64,000 nucleotides of DNA from NCBI GenBank assembly GCA_045110515.1, contig JBGCGD010000061.1, positions 34,248 to 98,247 on the forward strand, in the 5' to 3' direction. Under the pieces are notes generated by a model. The model ran no database searches. It saw nothing but the letters and a program-made list of their open reading frames with translations, and was not told the DNA's origin. Source of the DNA: Granulosicoccus sp045110515 (GTDB lineage Bacteria > Pseudomonadota > Gammaproteobacteria > Granulosicoccales > Granulosicoccaceae). A program made the translations under genes and the position numbers. Below are positions 27,557 to 36,624 of this stretch, piece after piece; position 1 is the stretch's first letter, and each line of letters opens with the position of its first letter.

Positions 27557-28894
27557 ATGAAAGTAACGATTTACGGATCTGGTTACGTAGGATTGGTAAC
27601 CGGTGCCTTGATAGCAGATGTCGGTAACGACGTTTTATGCGTCGATGTTGACGAGACAAAGGTTGCTAACCTCAAAAAGGGAATCATCCCTATCTTTGAG
27701 CCTGGCCTCGATGATGTTATCAAGCGCAACGTAGAAGCCGAACGATTGGACTTTACGACTAACATGGATGAAGCTGTGGCACACAGCGAAGTCCAATTCA
27801 TCGCGGTAGGCACTCCTCCCGGTGAAGACGGATCTGCGGACATGCAATATGTGGCAGCCGTTGCCAAAACGATTGCTGATCGTATGACCGAACGCAAGAT
27901 TGTCGTTAACAAGTCCACTGTGCCTGTCGGCACGGGCGACATGGTTGAGACGGTAATTGCAGACGGTCTTGCTGCCCGAAATGAAACTATCCCGTACGCG
28001 GTCATTTCTAACCCAGAATTTCTAAAAGAAGGTGCGGCCATTGAAGATTTCATGAAGCCGGATCGAATCGTTATTGGCACAGATGACGAACACGCGACCG
28101 AAGTCATGCGAGAGTTATATGCACCGTTCTGCCGCAATCGTCGTGATCGACTCATTTTCATGAGCCGAAAGTCTTCAGAGCTAACGAAGTATGCTGCCAA
28201 CTCATTGCTGGCGACCAAAATCAGCTTCATGAACGAACTATCTAACATCGCAGACCGATTAGGCGCTGACATAGAAGACGTTCGTGTGGGTATCGGTTCT
28301 GACCCACGTATCGGATATCACTTCATCTACCCCGGCTGTGGTTACGGCGGCTCTTGCTTTCCAAAAGATGTCAAAGCGCTTATCGCCACCTCTCGTGAAA
28401 ACAACTACGAAGCACAGTTACTGCAAGCCGTGGACAGTGTTAACGATCGCCAGAAGCACGTTCTGTTCGAAAAGCTTATGAAGCATTTCGACAACGATAT
28501 CAAAGGCAAGAAATTCGCTGTTTGGGGACTGTCATTCAAGCCGAACACCGATGATCTTCGTGAAGCACCTAGCCGTGTTCTGATTGAATCTATCTTCGAG
28601 CATGGTGGAACGGTCCGAGCATACGACCCTGTGGCTATGAACGAGATGCGTCATTTCTATCCTGATGAAAAGCGTCTTGAACTGGTAGGTACAGCGCTGG
28701 ATACAACAGATGGTGCTGACGCCCTACTCATCAACACAGAGTGGCGTGAGTTCCGCAGCCTGAATATGGATGTGGTCAAGAAGTCATTGAAAAACCCGCT
28801 TATCATCGACGGACGTAACCTTTACGAGCCAGAAACACTTGAAGCAGCTGGATTTGTCTATGACTGCATTGGTCGCCCAAGAGACGCTGCATAA
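27557..28894 (+). CDS. ugd: UDP-glucose 6-dehydrogenase
   Basis: 445 residues. The enzyme oxidises UDP-glucose twice to UDP-glucuronate, a precursor of envelope polysaccharides. The N-terminal Rossmann motif IYGSGYVGLVTGALIADVGNDV, the central NPEFLKEGAAIEDFMKPDRIV segment and the active-site YPGCGYGGSCFPKDVKAL loop with the catalytic Cys are all present. The C-terminal UDP-binding domain has LSFKPNTDDLREAPS. A strong terminator follows, so it is probably a single-gene transcript. Nearby glycan genes (31457-35236) suggest use in polysaccharide synthesis. Confidence 0.96.
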   Translation: MKVTIYGSGYVGLVTGALIADVGNDVLCVDVDETKVANLKKGIIPIFEPGLDDVIKRNVEAERLDFTTNMDEAVAHSEVQFIAVGTPPGEDGSADMQYVAAVAKTIADRMTERKIVVNKSTVPVGTGDMVETVIADGLAARNETIPYAVISNPEFLKEGAAIEDFMKPDRIVIGTDDEHATEVMRELYAPFCRNRRDRLIFMSRKSSELTKYAANSLLATKISFMNELSNIADRLGADIEDVRVGIGSDPRIGYHFIYPGCGYGGSCFPKDVKALIATSRENNYEAQLLQAVDSVNDRQKHVLFEKLMKHFDNDIKGKKFAVWGLSFKPNTDDLREAPSRVLIESIFEHGGTVRAYDPVAMNEMRHFYPDEKRLELVGTALDTTDGADALLINTEWREFRSLNMDVVKKSLKNPLIIDGRNLYEPETLEAAGFVYDCIGRPRDAA

Positions 28895-28960
28895 TCAGCA
28901 CTCGTCAGGCTCGAACGTAAGCCTGATAAAATTTCACTAGGGCATTTTCTAGCCTTATGT

Positions 28961-28990
28961 AAAAGCCGCTCCTTGAGAGCGGCTTTTTTT
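28961..28990 (+). terminator. Rho-independent terminator after ugd
   Basis: An 11-bp perfect stem, AAAAGCCGCTC with GAGCGGCTTTT, around a CTTGA loop, running into eight or more T. It ends the ugd transcript and lies 37 bases before the MATE gene start. Confidence 0.92.
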
Positions 28991-29026
28991 TACCCAGAAT
29001 TTCACGTAAGACCGTATCATCGCTAC

Positions 29027-30370
29027 GTGAATACACCTGATACACCTTCCAAACACGCTAGACGGGATGTTCTACGCCTAGCAGTCCCAGTCATGCTCTC
29101 AAACGGTACAGTGCCACTGGTGGGCATTGTGGACACGGCGGTTATGAGCCGCATGGGTTCTCCTGAATGGATGGCTGCAACGGCTGTAGGTGCTGTTATT
29201 TTTAGTAGTATCTTCTGGGTATTCGGGTTTTTGCGCATGGCCACCGGTGGATTAGTCGCTCAGGCGTATGGGGCTAACAATCTGCAATCAACGTCACGAA
29301 TTAGTATTCGGGCCTTGCTGCTTGCTTTATTGCTCGGCACATTACTAATCGCCCTGCAAATCCCTCTATTGAAGATTGCGCTTTTTGCCATGGACGACTC
29401 CGGCGAATGGCAGGGACTGGCCGCTGATTATTTCTATGTGCGTATTTATGCGGCACCAGCCACTTTGTGTATGTATGCCATTCTGGGAGCATTGATTGGT
29501 TTACAGCGAGTACGCGCGGTTCTGGGGCTGCAGTTGTTACTGAATTTGTTGAATGTACTACTAACGATTGTGCTGTTTATGACAACCGACCTAGGCATCA
29601 AGGGAGTTGCACTTGCCACCGTCATTAGCGAGTACGTCACGCTAGCTGCGGGCATCTACCTTATTAAGGATTTGATGATGTCAGCTCTTAGAGACACGGT
29701 AATCAAAAGCTGGATATTCGAAAGAGCAGCCCTACGGCATTTTTTTACCATAAGCGGAGACTTATTCATACGCACCCTCTGCTTAACGTTTGCTTTCTAC
29801 TGGATGACCGCGCTTAGCGCGAAACAAGGCGTAATCATTCTCGCCGCTAATACCGTGCTCTTTAACCTTGTACACTTTGCGTCGTATGTCATGGATGGCT
29901 ACGCACATGCTGTCGAATCATTAACGGGTTTCGCAATTGGTAGAAGAGACACGAAAATGCTCAAGCGTTCCGTGTCCGCCAGTGTGTATTTAGCCAGTAT
30001 TTCTGCCATCGTTTTCAGCATCTTCTTCTGGTTATTGGGCGAGCCAATTGTCAACCTGCTGGTTGCAGAAGACAGCGCTCGTCAAATGGCGCTGGACTGG
30101 CTACCTTGGGTTATCGCAGCACCTCTCTTTGGAATTTGGAGTTTTTTACTCGACGGGATTTTTATCGGTGCCACCGAGACGCGCAGCATGCGAGATAGTA
30201 TGTTGATATCGCTTGCGTGCTTTATGATTAGCGCAGCGGTGCTTGTGCCGTCGTTCGGAAATCACGGGATATGGATTTCGTACTTTATACTACTCGTTAT
30301 CAGAGCACTCACTCTGTGGCTTCGCTGGCCTCGTATCGTTCGCGCAACTCAACAGCTTGAACATGGTTGA
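29027..30370 (+). CDS. MATE family efflux transporter (DinF-like)
   Basis: 447 residues from a GTG at 29027; the open frame reaches back into the ugd terminator, so an earlier start is unlikely. It has about twelve hydrophobic segments in two homologous halves. The N-terminal LRLAVPVMLSNGTVPLVGIVDTAVM and GLVAQAYGANNL patterns match the DinF branch of MATE transporters, which export cationic drugs or metabolites using Na+ or H+ gradients. It overlaps murB by eight bases, so the two are cotranscribed. Substrate unknown. Confidence 0.88.
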   Translation: MNTPDTPSKHARRDVLRLAVPVMLSNGTVPLVGIVDTAVMSRMGSPEWMAATAVGAVIFSSIFWVFGFLRMATGGLVAQAYGANNLQSTSRISIRALLLALLLGTLLIALQIPLLKIALFAMDDSGEWQGLAADYFYVRIYAAPATLCMYAILGALIGLQRVRAVLGLQLLLNLLNVLLTIVLFMTTDLGIKGVALATVISEYVTLAAGIYLIKDLMMSALRDTVIKSWIFERAALRHFFTISGDLFIRTLCLTFAFYWMTALSAKQGVIILAANTVLFNLVHFASYVMDGYAHAVESLTGFAIGRRDTKMLKRSVSASVYLASISAIVFSIFFWLLGEPIVNLLVAEDSARQMALDWLPWVIAAPLFGIWSFLLDGIFIGATETRSMRDSMLISLACFMISAAVLVPSFGNHGIWISYFILLVIRALTLWLRWPRIVRATQQLEHG

Positions 30371-31376
30371 ACACAACAAGTCGCTCAAACAATTCAATAC
30401 ATTTGGTTTTGACCAACGGGCTGAACACTTTGCAACAGCAAGCAATGACGCTGAGTTGGAGCAATTGGTCGAGCTTGCCCAGAGTAAGTCCTGGCCGGTA
30501 TTTGTATTAGGGGGCGGTAGCAATATTGTTTTAACAAAGGACCTAGCGGGTCTTGTCATTCACATGGCAGATACCCGTGTTGAAGTAATTTCGGACAACG
30601 ACGGTGGCAATAAACGAATTAAAGCCGGTGCCGGTGTCGGCTGGCATGATTTCGTTTTACAAACATTAGCATTAGAGGCCAATGGGTTAGAGAATTTGAG
30701 CCTAATCCCTGGGTCAGTCGGTGCGGCACCCGTACAAAATATCGGTGCCTATGGTGTCGAAGTCAAAGATCGAATCCACAAGGTTCGTGCATTGCACATG
30801 CCCACAGGTGAATGGCGAGAATTTAGCGCATCGGATTGCGAGTTTGCTTATCGCCATAGCTTTTTTAAAAACCACCCTGGTGAATATGCCATTACACAGG
30901 TGGAATTTAACCTAGGTTCTCAATGCGCAATTGAAGCTGAGTACTCATCGCTGAAACAAGAATTGCACAACCTTGGGTTGAACGCTCCGAGCGCGCTCGA
31001 TATAAGCCGTACTGTGACAAACATTCGTCAATCGCGGCTACCCGACCCAACGATGATAGGCAATGCAGGCAGCTTTTTTCATAACCCGATTGTTACTGAA
31101 GCCCAAGCGTCTGAACTACTGCAACGGTTCCCAAGCATGGTCAACTTTCCTGCACAAACTGGCTTTCGCAAATTATCCGCTGCTTGGATGATTGATCAGG
31201 CGGGGTTTAAGGGGGTTCGACGCGGTAATGTTGGGGTTTATGAGAAACAGGCGTTGGTGTTGATTAACCTGGGGGATGGGCGCGGTTGTGAATTACTGGC
31301 TTTAGCGCAAGAAATTCAAGCTTCAATTTCAAACGTGTTTGGGGTGGATCTTTCTATTGAACCTAACGTTCGATAG
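30363..31376 (+). CDS. murB: UDP-N-acetylenolpyruvoylglucosamine reductase MurB
   Basis: 337 residues from the ATG at 30363, which lies inside the end of the MATE gene; the frame is open further upstream but that part is only MATE sequence in another frame. MurB reduces the enolpyruvyl group to give UDP-MurNAc in peptidoglycan synthesis. FAD-binding motifs are VLGGGSNIVLT and IPGSVGAAPVQNIGAYG; YRHSFFK carries the Arg of the active site, and IGNAGSFFHNP the catalytic Ser. The C-terminal SIEPNVR contains the expected Glu. It is a type I MurB by length. Confidence 0.95.
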   Translation: MVEHNKSLKQFNTFGFDQRAEHFATASNDAELEQLVELAQSKSWPVFVLGGGSNIVLTKDLAGLVIHMADTRVEVISDNDGGNKRIKAGAGVGWHDFVLQTLALEANGLENLSLIPGSVGAAPVQNIGAYGVEVKDRIHKVRALHMPTGEWREFSASDCEFAYRHSFFKNHPGEYAITQVEFNLGSQCAIEAEYSSLKQELHNLGLNAPSALDISRTVTNIRQSRLPDPTMIGNAGSFFHNPIVTEAQASELLQRFPSMVNFPAQTGFRKLSAAWMIDQAGFKGVRRGNVGVYEKQALVLINLGDGRGCELLALAQEIQASISNVFGVDLSIEPNVR

Positions 31377-31456
31377 CACAGTTACGCGAGCACTATATCC
31401 CCGTACGCAGCTAAAACGTATTGAAGTCGCAGATGGTGCTATTTCCGGCGTAGTCG

Positions 31457-32071
31457 TTAATTGGCTGTTTTATCGCCGCTGCCTCGTCCAACAACCGTTT
31501 GCAGCAATAGAGAAAAGTCCAGACTCAGGCTGCGTATGCTCGCGTAATGACTGTCCATCTCAGCCAACACGCTCGGTACACTCATATCGACTCCTCTGAC
31601 CTGTGCGTAGCCTGTTATTCCAGGCAATAAATCGTAAACGCCCAACCTATCACGCTCACTCACCAGTTCGGTCTGGCTAGGTAAGCAAGGGCGCGGGCCA
31701 ACAAGGCTCATTTCCCCACGCAATACATTATAAAGTTGGGGAAGTTCATCAACTTTGATTGCTCGCATTATTTTCCCGAGCGTGGAAATATCAGAACTGC
31801 TGATTTCATGGGTAGGTTTATCTTTGGTTGATGAGCTCATCGTTCGTAACTTAACCAGCTTAAATTCTTGTCCCAATCGCCCTACTCTGACTTGAACAAA
31901 CAAAGGGTTTTCTCTGTTCATCAAGTAAAAAAGACACCCAAAAACCAAGCTAAGCGCGATCGCAATGGGTAGTAGCAAAATGGATATCAACACATCCATG
32001 ATTCGCTTAGAAATAGAGAGTTTTTTCGAAGTCATTCGAACCGGACGCTGCTCGCTCATTGAAGTGCTCAT
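31457..32071 (-). CDS. Initiating sugar-phosphate (phosphoglycosyl) transferase, PglC/WreU type
   Basis: 204 residues of the bacterial sugar transferase family (PF02397). An N-terminal hydrophobic segment (about 25-48) with the Ser/Pro region LLLPIAIALSL forms a reentrant membrane helix. Family motifs are FVQVRVGRLGQEFKLVKLRTM, DELPQLYNVLRGEMSLVGPRP and GITGYAQVRG. However, the usual LRxxxLDELPQ block reads MRAIKVDELPQ here, which is a mild change. These enzymes move a sugar-1-phosphate from a UDP-sugar to undecaprenyl phosphate to begin a glycan. It lies convergent with murB. Confidence 0.88.
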   Translation of the reverse strand: MSTSMSEQRPVRMTSKKLSISKRIMDVLISILLLPIAIALSLVFGCLFYLMNRENPLFVQVRVGRLGQEFKLVKLRTMSSSTKDKPTHEISSSDISTLGKIMRAIKVDELPQLYNVLRGEMSLVGPRPCLPSQTELVSERDRLGVYDLLPGITGYAQVRGVDMSVPSVLAEMDSHYASIRSLSLDFSLLLQTVVGRGSGDKTAN

Positions 32072-32215
32072 AGTCTATTAATTCAATTGCAATGCCAATC
32101 AATCCACTATTCTGTATCAGTACAGCTGTAGGCATATGTTAGCCTCTGGGTTACATGGCGTCGCTAATGCACACCTTAACCCATCGACAATATAGTTTAG
32201 TTTGTGTAGATATTC

Positions 32216-33133
32216 GTGACTTCAAAAACACTCATCACTGGTTGGAATGGATTCTTTGGAAGTATCCTCTGCAAGGCACAGGAATCATTCAATATTTCTC
32301 TCGTTCGGTGCGGACGAGTAAAAGGATCGGATGTTACTTGCGACCTATCAAAAGCAGTGCCGCAAATACCCGACACAGTTGATCGAGTCATTCATTCTGC
32401 CGGCGTAACCCCCAATGCTTCACGACCACACAATACAAAGGATATTTTTCAAACGGGCAACGTAACGTCAACAAAAAACCTGCTTGCATCACTAAATCCA
32501 CAAAATATTAAATCATTCGTTCTCATCAGTAGCGCATCCGTTTATGGAATGGTCTCAGGTGAAAATATATTAGAAACTGCAACGTTATCTCCCACGAGTG
32601 AATACGGAAAGAGCAAACTTGAAGTAGAAAAACTTGTTATTAAATGGTGTCAACAAAACAATGTTCCCTATACGATAGTCCGGTTGCCGTTGGTTGTCGG
32701 CCCTGGCGCTCCAGGGACACTCGGACAACTCGTCAAAGCCATTGAATCAAAGCGATTTGTTATCCCCGGTAGTGGTGATGCTAGAAAATCCATGGTACTT
32801 GCCACAGATGTAGCCGATTGGATTACAAATCACCCGGTTAGTTACGGCATTTTCAATCTGACTGACCAAACCGACCCTAGCTACGCTGAGCTCTGTGATG
32901 CGATAACAGAACACTTAAACTTCAAACCCGTTCCACGAATACCATTGACCATAATGATGGTTGGCAGCTGGGTTGGAGATATTGCTCAGACACTACTAAA
33001 ACGCCCAATTCCCTATAACAGCAACGTCCACGTGCAATTAACGGAAACCCTTACTTTTTCATCTAAAGCGGCTGCGAATCACGGGTGGTCACCCAACTCC
33101 GTGATAAGCAATAAAGAGGTTTGGCTAAAATAG
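32216..33133 (+). CDS. NAD-dependent epimerase/dehydratase (SDR), possible UDP-4-keto-sugar reductase
   Basis: 305 residues from a GTG at 32216. An extended short-chain dehydrogenase: the nucleotide loop is TLITGWNGFFGS (GxxGxxG type), the catalytic Ser is in LISSASVYG and the YGKSK motif gives the Tyr and Lys. It sits between an initiating sugar transferase and a WbpM-like 4,6-dehydratase gene; in Rhizobium wreQ and Pseudomonas wbpV/wbpK systems an SDR in this setting reduces UDP-4-keto-6-deoxy-HexNAc to UDP-QuiNAc or UDP-FucNAc. That role is inferred from neighbours. Confidence 0.8.
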   Translation: MTSKTLITGWNGFFGSILCKAQESFNISLVRCGRVKGSDVTCDLSKAVPQIPDTVDRVIHSAGVTPNASRPHNTKDIFQTGNVTSTKNLLASLNPQNIKSFVLISSASVYGMVSGENILETATLSPTSEYGKSKLEVEKLVIKWCQQNNVPYTIVRLPLVVGPGAPGTLGQLVKAIESKRFVIPGSGDARKSMVLATDVADWITNHPVSYGIFNLTDQTDPSYAELCDAITEHLNFKPVPRIPLTIMMVGSWVGDIAQTLLKRPIPYNSNVHVQLTETLTFSSKAAANHGWSPNSVISNKEVWLK

Positions 33134-33193
33134 CACTGCAAAGTTAAACAGTCACCCATGCTCGTATCTAACGAGGCATCGGTAACACGCACT

Positions 33194-35236
33194 CTAACTG
33201 TTATCGTTTCTATGTACGACCTTTGGCGTACTCATCGTATTTTGACGTGGAAGACTCGGGTACTTAAGCTCATTAGACTCCTCCAGCTTTTCCTTCGCCG
33301 ACTCGTCCAAGAAGGCCAAATCCAGTAGGATCGCCCTGATAGCTTTTGCATCCTGCTTTTCACTGAAGCGCTTAAGTTTCTCTAGAAAAGGGCTTAACTG
33401 AGCGGTACTCAACCAAAGCTCATTCGCTGCTGAAATTTTAGTTATTTCAGTGCTTCTATGGGACTCAGAAATGAATAGCTCTTCGTATAGCTTCTCACCC
33501 GGCCTTAGACCTTGCACGACGATATCTATATCATCCGGGTTACCGGTATCCCTAGTGAGATATTTTCCATACAGACGAACCATCGTGACGGCGAGCTCTT
33601 CAATTTTTACAGGCTCACCCATATCCAGTACAAAGACTTCGCCACCCTGGGCAATAGCGCTAGCTTGTAACACTAATTGAGAGGCCTCTGGAATCGTCAT
33701 GAAGTAGCGTGTCACGTCGGAATGTGTCAGCGTGATCGGACCACCATCTAATATTTGACGTTTGAACTTTGGAACCACTGAGCCTGAAGATCCCAACACA
33801 TTACCAAAGCGCACCATGGAGATGCGAGTATCAGTTTGCTCGGCAGCACTAGCTTGCAGCACTAATTCTGCTAAGCGCTTACTGGCGCCCATGGCATTGG
33901 TCGGGCGTACGGCTTTGTCAGTTGAGATGAGTACGAAGTCTTCTACCCCGTTGCTGATTGCGCAATCAAGTACGGTTTTTGTACCGAATACATTAACCTC
34001 AACACCTTGATCTGGCTGAGCTTCAACGATTGGCACATGTTTATAGGCTGCTGCATGTATCACCGTATTAACGCCATGCTTTGCCATCAATTTGTCAACT
34101 TGACGCTTGTCTAATACTGAGCACAGGAACGGTGTGAAGATCGGATGATCCCAAGCTCCCTGTCCATCGGGCTGATTGCCAAGCTCTTCCGTTAGGTGAT
34201 ACAGATTGGCTTCACAGTTCTCCAAAGCAATTAGGTGTTTAGGTGAGAGCTTAACTATCTGGCGGCACAACTCAGACCCGATAGATCCTCCCCCGCCGGT
34301 CACCAGAACTGTTTTCCCGGTGATACGCCGCCCCATCAATTCGAAGTCTGGCGCAACTTCGCTGCGACCTAGGATATCCCCTATCGAAACATCACGAATA
34401 TCGTCAACCTTTGCTGTCCCGCTCATGAGTTCAGAAACGCTGGGCAACGTTAGAACAGGAATGTCCTGCTCATTCAGCTTTTGAATTTTTCTATGGTAGT
34501 CAGCTGGCGAAAGACTGGGCATTGCCAAAACAATCTTACTGACTTCAAGACCATTAAGCTTTGCAAACCATTCATCAGATTGCCCGTGGATAACAGGCAG
34601 GCCAAAGAGCGTCGTGCCGGACAACTTAGGGTTGTCATCGATAAAGACGACGGGCCTGTATTCATCTCCGATAGATAAGAGGTTGACCAACTGCCGGCCG
34701 CTTGCTCCCGCACCGTAAACGGCTATCGGCTCTCCCTTTGCCCCATAGCCGAAGAGTGTTCTCCACAGCATGCGAATACCGGTGGAGCTTAAGAAGAGCA
34801 AAATGGCGAAAATGACAAATAGCGAGCGAGGATTCCAGCCATCGGGGGGAATCAGAAAAAAAGCAATGGCTAAGGCTGCACCCGAAGCAAGGCTACCTTT
34901 GAACAACTGTTTAAACAGTCTGCTGTTGGTTGATCTGACAACCCATCTATATACGCCGAACGCTGCATAGCAAGGCACGGTGACCAAAGGAAGTAACAGG
35001 AACAAATACCAATTGTTTTCAAACGCTATAAAGAGCTCCCCATGGCGAAGCGAGTAAGCCCCCCAAAGAGAAAACATAACCATGAGAGTATCTATGGCCA
35101 TGGCAACGACTTGCTTGCGCCCTCGACCGGCGTTTGAAAGGTTGGTCAGCAACGCGTCCAGTGTCGGAGAGAATCGATCCAGAGCGGGGTTCTCCGATTT
35201 CGGTGCAAAAGTGTTTTTGTTGTTTTCTCTATTCAT
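33194..35236 (-). CDS. Membrane UDP-HexNAc 4,6-dehydratase (WbpM/CapD/FlaA1 family)
   Basis: 680 residues. Four membrane segments lie in about 42-165. A CoA-binding-like Rossmann domain follows (VYGAGASGRQLV, about 173-184), then the SDR catalytic domain with TGGGGSIGSELCRQI at 314-328. The catalytic segment reads STDKAVRPTNAMGASK: Met449 replaces the usual Tyr four residues before Lys453, as is typical of WbpM-type large dehydratases. It would convert UDP-GlcNAc to UDP-4-keto-6-deoxy-GlcNAc, the entry to QuiNAc or FucNAc sugars. It converges with the SDR gene. Confidence 0.9.
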   Translation of the reverse strand: MNRENNKNTFAPKSENPALDRFSPTLDALLTNLSNAGRGRKQVVAMAIDTLMVMFSLWGAYSLRHGELFIAFENNWYLFLLLPLVTVPCYAAFGVYRWVVRSTNSRLFKQLFKGSLASGAALAIAFFLIPPDGWNPRSLFVIFAILLFLSSTGIRMLWRTLFGYGAKGEPIAVYGAGASGRQLVNLLSIGDEYRPVVFIDDNPKLSGTTLFGLPVIHGQSDEWFAKLNGLEVSKIVLAMPSLSPADYHRKIQKLNEQDIPVLTLPSVSELMSGTAKVDDIRDVSIGDILGRSEVAPDFELMGRRITGKTVLVTGGGGSIGSELCRQIVKLSPKHLIALENCEANLYHLTEELGNQPDGQGAWDHPIFTPFLCSVLDKRQVDKLMAKHGVNTVIHAAAYKHVPIVEAQPDQGVEVNVFGTKTVLDCAISNGVEDFVLISTDKAVRPTNAMGASKRLAELVLQASAAEQTDTRISMVRFGNVLGSSGSVVPKFKRQILDGGPITLTHSDVTRYFMTIPEASQLVLQASAIAQGGEVFVLDMGEPVKIEELAVTMVRLYGKYLTRDTGNPDDIDIVVQGLRPGEKLYEELFISESHRSTEITKISAANELWLSTAQLSPFLEKLKRFSEKQDAKAIRAILLDLAFLDESAKEKLEESNELKYPSLPRQNTMSTPKVVHRNDNS

Positions 35237-35748
35237 TTTTTCATGAATTATTGTAAGTATTATGTATCCCTTAAATTAGAGTGTGTCAGTGCCCACCCTT
35301 CCTTGTTCCCCGAACTATGCACAACCGTCTTACTAAAATTTACCGCTTTTCAACAGCGGCCCAGTTTACAAACAACCCTATGCACTTAAATTCATACACC
35401 TCGAAATTGTCGATGAAATTGGCAGTTTTAGTGTAACCCCCTTAGGTGACTATGAGATCGGCTATCGGTTGCAAAATACTTAGGCACCTAGTTATCAAAT
35501 TCAGTAATAAACTCGATATACGCACCAAAAATACCACTTACGTTTGCAAAATTGCATGAGGCAGAGAGGATTTGAGAATTGTTCACAAAATGCCCTAAGA
35601 CAACGGCTTGGCTCATCTTCCCGCGCTACTCCCTGATATTTTGTGATTTTACGCACACATCTCCCGAAAGAGCCGAAACGGTAATGATCACGACTGGACA
35701 GCCGCCCTTGGTACAATCTGGGCTCTCAACGCTAGTGCATCGAAAACT
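35237..35748. other. Long divergent intergenic region
   Basis: 512 bases between the dehydratase gene (minus) and the DnaJ-domain gene (plus). It must contain promoters for both. A 71-codon frame on the minus strand (35501-35716) has no recognisable product. A TACAAT near 35711 could be a -10 for the plus-strand gene, without a clear -35. I see no tRNA, repeat or terminator-like hairpin. Confidence 0.4.
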
Positions 35749-36519
35749 GTGACCTTCATCTTTGTTATTGCTATTGCCGTAGTTGGATGGCTTTTATATA
35801 CAGTTCATCTGAAGAAAATGCTGCAGCAGGGTAAATCAGGAAAAATCAAACTCGCTTTGATTGCTCTCGGATTGATATTTCTTGTGTTGGCTGTTACCGG
35901 CAGAGCACCTGCACTATTCGCCATCATAGGTGCGGCAATGACTCAGATAATGAGAATAATTCCTCTACTAATTAGATTTTCGCCTGCACTGGGAAAATTT
36001 TTAGGCGGGACATCCGGCTTAGGCGGATTTGCCGGCGGTGCTCACGCGACATCCGGCGCCTCCAATTTAGCGTCAGCCACCATTAATCTATCGCTGAATC
36101 CTTTAAGCGGCGCGATAGACGGGAATGTACTCCAAGGTGAATTCACTGGTCGCTTATTGAGTTCAATGAGCATCGAAGAACTCAACAGCCTGTATCTTTA
36201 TTGCTCTCAATCTGACCCGGAAGCAGTCAGGTTGTTACAGTCATACATCCAACGCCAACGAGGCACAGAATGGCAGCAAGCAAACTCAGAGGCTAATCAG
36301 GGCCAATACCGGGGCAACCCAGCTGGCACAACCCCTGATATGAGCGTCGAAGAGGCTCGACAAATTCTGGGATTAGACGGGGAACTAAGCCGTGAGTCGG
36401 TTAGCGCGGCGCATAGGTCTTTAATTGGTCAATTCCATCCTGATAAAGGTGGAAGTGATTATTTAGCGACAAAAATAAACTTAGCTCGCGTAGTGTTGCT
36501 TGCTTCGTTAAAAAAATAA
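35749..36519 (+). CDS. Membrane-anchored DnaJ-domain protein
   Basis: 256 residues from a GTG at 35749. Two N-terminal membrane segments (about 1-20 and 34-56) and a third hydrophobic stretch (55-75) are followed by a Gly-rich region and a helical domain. The C-terminus (about 200-256) is a short J-domain: MSVEEARQILGL and RSLIGQFHPDKGGSDYLATKIN with an intact HPD triad. This arrangement resembles DjlC/Tim14-type J-proteins that recruit DnaK-type Hsp70 to a membrane. Partner unknown. It ends just before a bidirectional terminator. Confidence 0.82.
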   Translation: MTFIFVIAIAVVGWLLYTVHLKKMLQQGKSGKIKLALIALGLIFLVLAVTGRAPALFAIIGAAMTQIMRIIPLLIRFSPALGKFLGGTSGLGGFAGGAHATSGASNLASATINLSLNPLSGAIDGNVLQGEFTGRLLSSMSIEELNSLYLYCSQSDPEAVRLLQSYIQRQRGTEWQQANSEANQGQYRGNPAGTTPDMSVEEARQILGLDGELSRESVSAAHRSLIGQFHPDKGGSDYLATKINLARVVLLASLKK

Positions 36520-36537
36520 AGAGAATAAAACATGCGC

Positions 36538-36570
36538 GTTAAAAAACCCGACTTGTTCAACAAGCCGGGT
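36538..36570 (-). terminator. Rho-independent terminator for the H-NS-like gene, possibly bidirectional
   Basis: Stem ACCCGaCTTG pairs with CAAGcCGGGT around TTCAA. On the minus strand it is followed by six T, so it terminates the H-NS-like gene ending at 36625. On the plus strand the following GCAATTTTATT is a weaker T-run that could stop the DnaJ-domain gene. Confidence 0.8.
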
Positions 36571-36624
36571 GCAATTTTATTCATTCACCACGAATTTAAT
36601 ATTAGGACTTAGCGTCGCTATATT

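Noticed and set aside
27583..28272. 229-codon antisense frame over ugd
   Set aside because: It is an antisense shadow of a highly conserved gene with no plausible protein features.
28973..29026. Earlier start for the MATE gene
   Set aside because: It lies inside the ugd terminator hairpin and adds no family similarity; GTG at 29027 is preferred.
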